Positions 1 to 5,336 of a stretch of DNA of 5,347 nt are shown here, piece after piece. Every line of letters begins with the position of its first letter. Within the stretch, counting starts at the first letter, position 1. The DNA lies in the NCBI GenBank assembly GCA_007119305.1, contig SKPY01000071.1:1-5347 (forward strand), written 5' to 3'. The translations under genes and the position numbers were made by a program. This DNA is from Nitriliruptorales bacterium (GTDB taxonomy: Bacteria > Actinomycetota > Nitriliruptoria > Euzebyales > Egibacteraceae). The notes under the pieces were generated by a model that was given only the letters and a program-made list of their open reading frames with translations, was not told where the DNA came from and searched no databases.

Positions 1-37
1 CGAGGCGGACATCAGGGCGTTGGGCAAGCGTTGACAT
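1..37 (-). CDS. 5' end of a further operon gene (partial, cut by window edge)
   Basis: Only the first 12 codons are present, reading MSTLAQRPDVRL, so the product cannot be identified. The start is well supported: an ATG at 37-35 is preceded by the purine-rich AGGAGAGGAAG (42-52), only 4 bases away. The gap from the stop codon of the preceding permease gene is 16 bases, so it belongs to the same leftward operon. Its start resembles that of the permease gene (VSTLAHT against MSTLAQR), and 11 bases are identical in the same codon phase. This suggests, as inference, a second permease subunit of the same transporter. It could equally be an unrelated operon member. The plus strand here also reads as a short open tail ending at 34, which I judged less likely. 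Confidence 0.6.
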   Translation of the reverse strand, partial: MSTLAQRPDVRL

Positions 38-41
38 GCGG

Positions 42-52
42 CTTCCTCTCCT
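42..52 (-). promoter_or_regulatory. Strong ribosome binding site for the truncated left-edge gene
   Basis: The minus strand reads AGGAGAGGAAG, ending 4 bases before the ATG at 37. It lies just past the TAG stop of the permease gene (54-56). This site is the main evidence that the operon continues leftward beyond the window. Confidence 0.6.
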
Positions 53-53
53 A

Positions 54-731
54 CTAGGTGTGGACCCGGACGCGGCGGCGCCACGACCAGTACGCGACTG
101 CGAGCAAGAGCACCGCGGACAGCGCTGCATGGGCGACAGCGCGGCGCACCGGCGCGTCACTCCAGCCGGCGGCGATCTGCATGAGGTCGAGGGGCCCCCA
201 CAGCGGCAGTGCACGGGCGACACCGGTATCGGGCGGCACGCTCATCCCGATGCCGACGACGCCGATGAGCACGAGCGTGCCCTCGAGCTCACGGGGCACC
301 AGGGCCCCGATCGCCAGGCCGAGCGGGACCGACACGACGGCCATGAGCACGAGCGCGAACGCCATGAGCGCCGGCTGTTCGAGCAGGGCCGCCGAGCGCC
401 ACAGGATCTGGGGGACGAAGACGGCGACGAGGCCGATCCCGAGCGCCTGCAGCAGCAGGAGGCGGCCGAGCAGGCCCTGGTGGGCCGGTGCACCCGCCAG
501 GGCCAGGCGCGGGTCGGCGCGCCGCCAGCCGAGGATGCCGAACAGCCCGGCGGCGGCGACGGCCCACGACACGCCCATGGAGCCGGCGAGGACGCTCCAG
601 TCCTCGTCCGCGGGCACGGCGTAGTAGAACGCGGCCGGGAGCAGCACGAACAGCGTCATGACGCCGCGCCGGCGGAACAGCTCACGGGCCTGCATCTCGG
701 CAACGACGACGGTGTGGGCAAGCGTGCTCAC
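54..731 (-). CDS. ABC-2-type transporter permease subunit
   Basis: This 225-residue integral membrane protein is the likely membrane-spanning half of an ABC exporter. A short cytoplasmic N-terminus (ARELFRRRG, 15-23) leads into about six hydrophobic segments near residues 24-40, 48-68, 88-106, 121-144, 150-166 and 198-217. A basic C-terminus (WSWRRRVRV) follows the positive-inside rule. Size, the amphipathic charged N-terminus and six helices fit ABC-2 permeases. The family is assigned from topology and from the ATPase gene next to it, not from a diagnostic motif. The chosen start is GTG at 731, because its codon overlaps the TGA of the ATPase gene (GTGA) and a GGAG lies 7 bases upstream (739-742). 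An open frame continues upstream, but it is an Arg/Gly-rich shadow of the ATPase gene. Permeases of this size act as dimers, so it may form a homodimer or pair with the product of the gene cut by the left edge. The substrate is unknown. Confidence 0.8.
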   Translation of the reverse strand: MSTLAHTVVVAEMQARELFRRRGVMTLFVLLPAAFYYAVPADEDWSVLAGSMGVSWAVAAAGLFGILGWRRADPRLALAGAPAHQGLLGRLLLLQALGIGLVAVFVPQILWRSAALLEQPALMAFALVLMAVVSVPLGLAIGALVPRELEGTLVLIGVVGIGMSVPPDTGVARALPLWGPLDLMQIAAGWSDAPVRRAVAHAALSAVLLLAVAYWSWRRRVRVHT

Positions 732-1360
732 GCGACCGCTCCGGCGCACTCGTGGACCCCGCCGGCGCGGACCTCGACGACACGGTCCACCCGCTTGAGC
801 TCGGTGAGCAGATGGGTGACCACGACCACGGCCCTGCCCTGGCCGCGCCACCGGTCCACATGCGCCCAGAAGTCGACGTAGGAGCCCATGTCGAAGCCCT
901 GGTAGGGCTCGTCGAGCAGCAGCACGCTCGGGTCCGCGAGCAGCGCCAGGGCGAGGTTGAGCTTCTGGCGGGTGCCGCCCGACAGGTCCTTCGCGACAGC
1001 GCGCTCGTGCACCGGGAACCCGAACGACTCGAGCAACGCCAACCCCGTGTTCCGTGCCTCGGCCCGCGGCAGCCCTGCGGCGGCGCCGAACAGCACCAGG
1101 TGCTGCTCGGCGGTGAGGAGGTCGACGACCCCGGGCTCCTGCGGGCAGTAGCCGACCCGGCCGTCCCGGCGCACCGCGCCGGCATCGCCGGCGAGCAGCC
1201 CCGCGCACACCCGCAGCAGCGTCGTCTTGCCCGCGCCGTTCTCCCCGATGACGGCGACGGCCTCGCCACGGTCGACGTGGAAGGAGGCGGCCTCCAGCAC
1301 CGTGCGCCGGCCGTAGCGCTTCGTGACGCCGCTGGCCTGCAACGCGGTCGACCCGTTCAT
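728..1360 (-). CDS. ABC transporter ATP-binding protein
   Basis: This 210-residue single nucleotide-binding domain would hydrolyse ATP to drive the adjacent permease. All core motifs are visible: Walker A GENGAGKTT (39-47), Q-loop Gln74 in GYCPQ, signature LSGGT (126-130), Walker B VLLLDEP (146-152) with catalytic Glu151, D-loop GFD (155-157) and switch His183 in VVVTHLL. The protein ends soon after the fold, without the C-terminal extension of many drug-exporter ATPases; this length is close to that of CcmA-like subunits. After Walker B it reads DEPYQGFDMGSYVDFW, where typical exporters have DEPTxGLDP. From memory, a group of actinobacterial ABC-2 ATPases has this EPYxGFD form. ATG 1360 is chosen because it overlaps the previous gene's stop (ATGA) and follows GGAG (1367-1370). 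The 3-base GTGA overlap with the permease implies coupled synthesis. It is clearly an ABC ATPase; import or export is inferred from the ABC-2-like partner. Confidence 0.95.
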   Translation of the reverse strand: MNGSTALQASGVTKRYGRRTVLEAASFHVDRGEAVAVIGENGAGKTTLLRVCAGLLAGDAGAVRRDGRVGYCPQEPGVVDLLTAEQHLVLFGAAAGLPRAEARNTGLALLESFGFPVHERAVAKDLSGGTRQKLNLALALLADPSVLLLDEPYQGFDMGSYVDFWAHVDRWRGQGRAVVVVTHLLTELKRVDRVVEVRAGGVHECAGAVA

Positions 1361-2037
1361 GGGCTGCTCCGGAGAACCCGGACGCCCACGAGCAGCGCCC
1401 ACACGGCGGTCAGCATCCCGACGATGCCGAACGCCAGCAGCAGCGCCGGCGCCTCCACGCCGACGGCGAGCGGCACGCCGACGAGCGCTGCGGTGGCGAA
1501 GCCGACCACGAGGATCCAGACGGCCAGCCAGCGCGGGAACGTCGCGGAGGACAGCAGGGCGACGCCGAGCACTCCGAGCGACCCCCAGTAGGTGATGATC
1601 GCCAGGAACCACACGCCGTCGTCGGCCACGTTGAGGGCGGCCGCGAGCGCGTAGTCGACCGACACGGGATCCGACCCGGACGCCACCCACGCCGCGGCGG
1701 GGCCGGTGGCCGCCATCCCCAGCCCGATGCTCACGGTGAACACGGCCGCGCCGAGCAGGGTTCCGTAGCGGCCCACCCGCGCCCACGGGGAGGGCAGTGC
1801 CCGCACGAGCTCCACCAGCCCGGCGGTGAGCGCCCAGAGCCCGACCCCCACCCCCAGGAAGCTCACCTGCCGCAGGGTCTGGTTGGCCGCCATCATCTCC
1901 AGCACCGCGGGCACGTCCCACGCGTCGTCCGCCCTGGGGAACACCAGGTTGAAGACGATGATCAGCGCGGCTCCAGAGACGAACGCGTACCCCGCCAGTC
2001 GGAACCGGCGGTCCTCAGCGACTGCTGCGGGCTGCAT
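1357..2037 (-). CDS. Six-helix membrane protein of unknown function (possibly DUF4386-like)
   Basis: This 226-residue protein has about six hydrophobic segments near residues 13-33, 58-79, 91-111, 142-162, 168-192 and 198-219. A polar loop carrying DDAWDVPAVLEMMAANQTLRQ (37-57) lies between the first two. The layout (helix, loop ending in AANQ, then helices with a VGRYGTLLGAAVF stretch) faintly resembles the DUF4386 family. That is a recollection of family style, not a firm match. I see no catalytic motif. ATG 2037 is preferred over an upstream in-frame ATG at 2085 because AGGAAGGAG (2043-2051) sits 5 bases before it. The first 23 bases overlap the end of the preceding gene, and the stop overlaps the ATPase start as ATGA, so all are probably made together. 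It could be an accessory transporter subunit, an immunity-like or stress membrane protein, or a quinone or redox-linked protein; the sequence does not decide. Confidence 0.85.
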   Translation of the reverse strand: MQPAAVAEDRRFRLAGYAFVSGAALIIVFNLVFPRADDAWDVPAVLEMMAANQTLRQVSFLGVGVGLWALTAGLVELVRALPSPWARVGRYGTLLGAAVFTVSIGLGMAATGPAAAWVASGSDPVSVDYALAAALNVADDGVWFLAIITYWGSLGVLGVALLSSATFPRWLAVWILVVGFATAALVGVPLAVGVEAPALLLAFGIVGMLTAVWALLVGVRVLRSSP

Positions 2038-2491
2038 GGCTGCTCCTTCCTGCGTCAGCGCGGCTGCCGCGGATGGCGGCCACACCGGTCACGATGATCA
2101 CGAGGTGGATCAGGACCCAGAGGCCGTAGATGCGCGGGTCGTAGCCGCGTGCGATGAGGTACAGGTCGTCGACGACGCCGCGCACCAGCTCGAGCCCGAG
2201 CACCGTCCAGACGAGCGCGAGGTGCCGCGCCGGATCCGACGAGAAGTACAGGAGCGCGGCGCCGATGACCGCGACCTCGAGCCCGAACATGAACCACACG
2301 TCCACGAGTGCCTGTGCCGCCGGGCTGTCCACGGCAAGGCCGAGCTCTGCGTACTGCGCTCCGAACCGTGCCTGGATCACCGGCGGCGTGTTGAACGCGC
2401 CCATGACGAGGTAGAACCCGCCCACGATGCGCATCCACCGCCGCAGTCCAGCGGCCTTCGTCGTTGTGGGTGCGGCGCCCGTCGTGGTCAT
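2015..2491 (-). CDS. Four-helix membrane protein, BphX-like
   Basis: This 158-residue protein has hydrophobic segments near residues 20-35, 64-83, 90-112 and 122-141, with a polar N-terminus (Thr/Ala-rich, 1-15) and a basic Ser/Arg-rich tail (142-158). LRRWMRIVGGFYLVMGAFN (16-34) and WTVLGLELVRGVVDDLYLI (95-113, with acidic pair Asp108-Asp109) recall the BphX-like family, a group of small membrane proteins first named from a biphenyl-degradation cluster and with no settled function. I hold this from memory of the family's style. The start is uncertain. ATG 2491 is chosen because no Shine-Dalgarno precedes it but a TACGGT -10 element lies 6 bases upstream, as in leaderless actinobacterial mRNAs. 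An upstream in-frame ATG at 2527 would add 12 Arg-rich residues. It is the first gene of the leftward operon; its tail contains the next gene's ribosome binding site, giving a 23-base overlap. Confidence 0.8.
   Translation of the reverse strand: MTTTGAAPTTTKAAGLRRWMRIVGGFYLVMGAFNTPPVIQARFGAQYAELGLAVDSPAAQALVDVWFMFGLEVAVIGAALLYFSSDPARHLALVWTVLGLELVRGVVDDLYLIARGYDPRIYGLWVLIHLVIIVTGVAAIRGSRADAGRSSHAARSSR
2043..2051 (-). promoter_or_regulatory. Ribosome binding site deciding the start of the six-helix protein
   Basis: AGGAAGGAG on the minus strand stands 5 bases before ATG 2037, the best Shine-Dalgarno sequence among the complete genes. It lies inside the last codons of the BphX-like gene, so ribosomes finishing that gene pass over it. 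It rules in favour of 2037 rather than the ATG at 2085. Confidence 0.75.
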
Positions 2492-2510
2492 GCGCTGACC
2501 GTAGGAGCGC
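2492..2510. repeat. Short dyad bracketing the -10 candidate
   Basis: GCGCT (2492-2496) and AGCGC (2506-2510) form a perfect 5-base inverted repeat with a 9-base centre that holds the TACGGT element. Protein binding here would cover the promoter. Five-base GC-rich arms occur by chance in DNA like this, so the site is only a candidate. Confidence 0.2.
2498..2503 (-). promoter_or_regulatory. Candidate -10 element for a leaderless transcript
   Basis: The minus strand reads TACGGT, a match to the actinobacterial -10 pattern TANNNT. Exactly 6 bases separate it from the A of ATG 2491, so transcription would begin at or next to the start codon. This fits the lack of a Shine-Dalgarno sequence there. 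It is the only TANNNT on the minus strand in the gap. The -35 area (TGGGCG at 17-base spacing) is a poor match to TTGACA, which could mean dependence on an activator. Confidence 0.4.
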
Positions 2511-2554
2511 CGGCGGGCGACGCCCATCCCGGTGTCCGCCGACTCTGGTTCCGG

Positions 2555-2580
2555 CTAGCCCCACGCGGAGATGGGGGCAG
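2555..2580. repeat. Imperfect dyad, candidate regulator-binding site
   Basis: CTAGCCCCA (2555-2563) and TGGGGGCAG (2572-2580) are inverted copies matching at 7 of 9 positions, with an 8-base spacer. The inner five (CCCCA/TGGGG) are perfect. It sits mid-gap, about 65-90 bases upstream of the BphX-like start and 44-69 bases upstream of the kinase start. That would suit a NarL-type regulator, which binds as a dimer. The evidence is symmetry and position only. Confidence 0.25.
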
Positions 2581-2582
2581 CC

Positions 2583-2595
2583 CGCTGGCGCAGCG
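2583..2595. repeat. Perfect 5-base dyad upstream of the kinase gene
   Basis: CGCTG (2583-2587) and CAGCG (2591-2595) flank a 3-base centre GCG, 28 bases before the kinase ATG. In RNA it would make a small hairpin; in DNA it could be an operator half. It is short and GC-rich, hence weak evidence. Confidence 0.2.
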
Positions 2596-2623
2596 CGTCG
2601 CGCGCGCGCATCATGAGCCGGAC

Positions 2624-4621
2624 ATGAGCACACGCAGGCGCCTTCCCGGGCTCGCGCTCCTGGCGGGAGCGCTGGCCGTGATGGTCACCGTGCCCGTGGT
2701 CCTGTCGTTCGGCACGCCGGCCAAGGAGCTGCCCTGGGTGGCGGGCACCGCGGTCTTCGTCGCGGCCGCGGCGTTCACCTGGCGCAAACGCCCCGACCAT
2801 CCCGTGGCCTGGTGGTTCGCGGTGACGGCCGGCGTCGTGGCGATCGTGCAGACCCTTGACGGGATCACGCTGCGGCTCGGGACGAGCGGCAGCTCCGAGA
2901 CGCTGGCCTGGGTGCTGCTCGCCTACCAGCTCGCCACCATCGTCGCCGTCACCGCCATCGCCCACCTGCTCGGGCTGTTCCCCGACGGGCAGGCACAGCG
3001 CCGCTACGAGCGCCTGGTGCTGCGCGGCCTGTGGTGGTTGCTGCTGCTGCCGCCGGTCGTCTTCGTGGGGCAGCGCACCCTGCTGATGCCGAGCTACCAC
3101 ATGCTCCCGGACCTGCCGAACCCTTACCACGTGCAGGCGCTCACGCCTGCCGGGACGGTCGCCGGGGTGGGGGTCTCGCTCGCGCAGAGCCTGTTCGCCG
3201 TCGGTGTCGTCCTGCTCGTGCTGCGCTACCGGCGCGCCGACGTCGACACCCGGCGCAGGATCCGCTGGCTGCTGCTGCCAGGGCTGTGCGCAGCCGGCGT
3301 CGCCGTGCTGGATCTGGTCGCGTGGCGGTACGTCTTCAACGGCGCTCCGGGCACCGCCGCCGAGGTCGTCAACTTCCTCTGGATCCCCGTGATTGCATCG
3401 CTGCCGATCGCCATCGCCATCGCCATCCTGAGGCCGGATGCGCTCGACATCGATCGGGTCATCCGCAAATCCCTGGTGCACGGCTTCCTGTGGGCCGTCA
3501 TCGCAGTCGTCTACGTGGGCGCGGCTGCCGGGCTCGGCCTCGCCGTCGGACGGCGCCTCCCCTTGGGCCTGGCGATCGCCATCGCGGTCGGCGCGACGGT
3601 GGTCTTCCAACCGGCCCGCCGACGGCTCGAGCTGCTGGCGGACCGCTGGGTGTTCGGCGTGCGCGCCGACCCCGCGCGGCTGGTCTCGCGCCTCGGGGCG
3701 GCGCTCGAGGAGACCGTCGAGCTGGAGAGCCTGCTGCCCCGCATGGCCGACACCCTCCAGGAGGGCCTGGGGTTGCAGTGGGCGCGGGTGCGGCTGGAGC
3801 CTGCGGAGCCCATCGGTGACGACACGCCCGCGCTGACCGTCCCCGTCCTCCTGGGCGAGGAACGGCTCGGTGTCGTGGAGTGCGGCCCGAAGGCGTCCGG
3901 CCCGCTCACCGACGACGACGAGGCGGTGGTCAGAACCTTCGCCCGGCAGGCCGCGCTGGCCGTGCGCAACCTGCGTCTCGCCGCCGAGCTCGAGCAGTCG
4001 CGGATGCGCCTCGTCCGCGCCCAGGACGCCGAGCGGCGCCGCCTCGAGCGCAACATCCACGACGGCGTCCAGCAGGATCTCGTCGCGCTGATCGGCCACG
4101 CCGCCCACGTGCGCAAGCAGCTGCGGAAGGACCCGGGAGCGGGCGAGCAGGCGCTCAGCGAGCTCCAGGACGGCCTGGCCCGGGTGATGGGCGAGCTACG
4201 CGAGCTCGCCCACGGCATCCATCCGAGCGTGCTCAGCGACCGCGGGCTGCTGGAGGCCGTCGAGGCGCTGGCGGCGCGCAGCGCGGTGCCGGTGTCCGTG
4301 CGGGCCGAACCCTCGCTCCGCGGGCTGCGGTTCGCCGAGGAGATCGAGGGCGCCTGCTACTTCACCATCGCCGAGTCGCTCGCGAACGTCGGCAAGCACG
4401 CTCGGGCCACGCACGCGCAGGTGAGCCTCGCCAGCGCCAACGGCTCGCTGTGGATCGAGGTGCGCGACGACGGTGCGGGCTTCGACGTGGCGGCCGCGGT
4501 TGGCGACGGCCTGGCGAACCTCGCCGAGCGGCTCGCGGCGCTCGGGGGCCGGCTCGACGTCACGAGCCGGCCAGGGGGCGGCACGAGCGTGACCGCGTGG
4601 CTGAGGGCCGCTGGTGGCTGA
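2624..4621 (+). CDS. Multi-pass membrane sensor histidine kinase with GAF domain (NarL-partner type)
   Basis: This 665-residue kinase should autophosphorylate on His479 and pass phosphate to the regulator encoded next to it. The N-terminal half has about ten hydrophobic segments (near 8-29, 37-53, 62-79, 94-118, 134-150, 178-205, 217-235, 250-270, 287-308, 313-331), with LFPDG (118-122) at the end of the fourth, a motif seen in many actinobacterial membrane kinases. A GAF-like domain follows (about 350-450), then a short coiled stretch into the dimerisation helix ERNIHDGVQQDL. HDxxxQ (479-484) is the kinase/phosphatase motif of this class. HGIHP (530-534) continues the HisKA_3 core. The ATPase domain has N-box Asn588, G1 box DDGAGF (615-620) and G2 box GDGLANL (627-633). 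ATG 2624 precedes the first helix; no in-frame start lies just upstream and no clear Shine-Dalgarno is seen. The stop lies within the regulator's start, an 8-base overlap. The signal is unknown. Confidence 0.93.
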   Translation: MSTRRRLPGLALLAGALAVMVTVPVVLSFGTPAKELPWVAGTAVFVAAAAFTWRKRPDHPVAWWFAVTAGVVAIVQTLDGITLRLGTSGSSETLAWVLLAYQLATIVAVTAIAHLLGLFPDGQAQRRYERLVLRGLWWLLLLPPVVFVGQRTLLMPSYHMLPDLPNPYHVQALTPAGTVAGVGVSLAQSLFAVGVVLLVLRYRRADVDTRRRIRWLLLPGLCAAGVAVLDLVAWRYVFNGAPGTAAEVVNFLWIPVIASLPIAIAIAILRPDALDIDRVIRKSLVHGFLWAVIAVVYVGAAAGLGLAVGRRLPLGLAIAIAVGATVVFQPARRRLELLADRWVFGVRADPARLVSRLGAALEETVELESLLPRMADTLQEGLGLQWARVRLEPAEPIGDDTPALTVPVLLGEERLGVVECGPKASGPLTDDDEAVVRTFARQAALAVRNLRLAAELEQSRMRLVRAQDAERRRLERNIHDGVQQDLVALIGHAAHVRKQLRKDPGAGEQALSELQDGLARVMGELRELAHGIHPSVLSDRGLLEAVEALAARSAVPVSVRAEPSLRGLRFAEEIEGACYFTIAESLANVGKHARATHAQVSLASANGSLWIEVRDDGAGFDVAAAVGDGLANLAERLAALGGRLDVTSRPGGGTSVTAWLRAAGG

Positions 4622-5300
4622 ACGCCTGCGTGTGGCGGTCGCCGACGACCACTACCTCGTGCGCGAGGGCATCTGCCGTGCGCTCGACGACAGCGGGGAG
4701 ATCGAGGTGATCGCCGCTGTCGGCGCTCCAGCCGAGCTGGAGGGCGTCGTCGACCGCCTCGTGCCGGACGTCGTCGTCACCGACATCCGCATGCCGCCCT
4801 CCCATCACACCGAGGGGATCGACGCCGCTCATCGCATCCGCGCACGCCATCCCGCCGTGGGGGTGGTCGTGCTGTCGCAGTACGCGGAGGCGACCTACGC
4901 CATGGAGCTGCTGCGTGACGGCCCCGCCGGGCTCGCCTACCTCCTCAAGGAGCGGATCGGCGACCCCGACCAGCTCGTGGCAGCGGTGCGCGAGGTCGCG
5001 CGCGGCGGTTCCGTGATCGACCCTGACGTGGTGGGCGCGCTGGTCGGCAGCAACGCCCAGCAGCAGCGCTCCCCCCTCGTCCACCTCACCGACCGCGAGC
5101 GGGCGGTCCTCGAGCAGATGGCGCAGGGCCGCACGAACGCAGCGATCGGCGCGCACCTCCACCTGTCGGAGTCCTCGATCGAGAAGTACGCCACCTCGAT
5201 CTTCGCCAAGCTCGGGCTGACCGACGAACCGCAGACCCACCGCCGCGTCGCCGCGGTGCTCGCCTTCCTCCACGACGCCGGCCGGGCGCAGCCGCTGTGA
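4614..5300 (+). CDS. NarL/LuxR-family response regulator
   Basis: This 228-residue cytoplasmic DNA-binding regulator is the evident partner of the kinase. The receiver domain (about 5-125) has the acidic pair Asp11-Asp12, phosphoacceptor Asp57 in VVVTDIRMPP, switch residue Ser88 and conserved Lys112 in YLLKE. RMPPSHHTEG (59-68), with an insertion after MPP, marks a familiar actinobacterial subgroup. After a linker, the LuxR-type helix-turn-helix begins at LTDRERAVLEQMAQG (158-172) and runs through SESSIEKYATSIFAKLGL (185-202), followed by HRRVAAVLAFL. GTG 4614 is taken as start because it is fused to the kinase stop (GTGGCTGA) and GAGGG lies 6 bases upstream (4603-4607). By family, phosphorylation should promote dimerisation and binding to a dyad; likely targets by position are the divergent gap and so the ABC operon. 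No key residue is missing. Confidence 0.96.
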   Translation: MAERLRVAVADDHYLVREGICRALDDSGEIEVIAAVGAPAELEGVVDRLVPDVVVTDIRMPPSHHTEGIDAAHRIRARHPAVGVVVLSQYAEATYAMELLRDGPAGLAYLLKERIGDPDQLVAAVREVARGGSVIDPDVVGALVGSNAQQQRSPLVHLTDRERAVLEQMAQGRTNAAIGAHLHLSESSIEKYATSIFAKLGLTDEPQTHRRVAAVLAFLHDAGRAQPL

Positions 5301-5302
5301 GC

Positions 5303-5336
5303 CTCGGCGGCGCGCCCCCGGCGGGATGCCGGCGAG
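5303..5336 (+). terminator. Possible terminator hairpin after the response regulator
   Basis: Starting 2 bases after the stop codon, CTCGGCGGC (5303-5311) and GCCGGCGAG (5328-5336) can pair at 8 of 9 positions around a 16-base loop, and a smaller hairpin CCGGC/GCCGG (5318-5322, 5328-5332) competes with it. No T-run follows, but actinobacterial terminators often lack one. In DNA this GC-rich such pairing can arise by chance. The remaining bases to 5347 show no recognisable feature. Confidence 0.3.

Larger units (their letters stand above)
2492..2623. promoter_or_regulatory. Divergent intergenic control region
   Basis: This 132-base gap must hold the promoters of the leftward transporter operon and probably of the rightward kinase-regulator operon. 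It is the longest non-coding stretch in the window and the natural place for the response regulator to bind. It contains three short dyads (reported separately), one TANNNT -10 candidate on the minus strand and an 11-base alternating CG run (2599-2609). The only TA steps are in GTAGGA (2502-2503) and CTAGCC (2556-2557), so the plus strand has no TANNNT match and I cannot place the kinase promoter. No ECF-type GGAAC/CGTC pair has correct spacing. Confidence 0.6.

Noticed and set aside
2..34. Plus-strand open tail reading EADIRALGKR then TGA, possible end of a convergent gene
   Set aside because: It uses AGG and TTG, less favoured in such GC-rich DNA, and it conflicts with the better supported minus-strand ATG with its strong ribosome binding site.
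732..1208. Upstream extension of the permease frame to an ATG at 1208
   Set aside because: The added 159 residues are a Gly/Arg/Ala-rich shadow of the ATPase gene; GTG 731 with GGAG and GTGA overlap explains the start.
728..1360. Assigning the ATPase as CcmA, part of a haem exporter
   Set aside because: Only the length agrees; the permease does not look clearly like CcmB and no cytochrome-maturation gene is in view.
1361..1921. Upstream extension of the ATPase frame to an ATG at 1921
   Set aside because: The extra residues are Gly/Arg-rich shadow sequence of the six-helix protein gene; the ABC fold begins normally after ATG 1360.
2517..2555. ECF-sigma-like promoter, GGAAC with CGTC on the minus strand
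   Set aside because: The two boxes are 25 bases apart, well beyond the usual spacing of about 16-17.
2599..2609. Alternating CG run as a Z-DNA or structural element
   Set aside because: Only 11 bases long in a very GC-rich context; nothing else supports a function.
1826..2623. Long upstream extension of the kinase frame
   Set aside because: It is antisense to two membrane protein genes, has a low-complexity polar composition, and the kinase's first membrane segment follows ATG 2624 directly.
2555..4108. 517-codon minus-strand open frame opposite the kinase gene
   Set aside because: Its composition (Asp, Arg, Gly, Gln and His rich, no domain) is that of an antisense shadow of a GC-rich gene, while the plus strand encodes a complete kinase.
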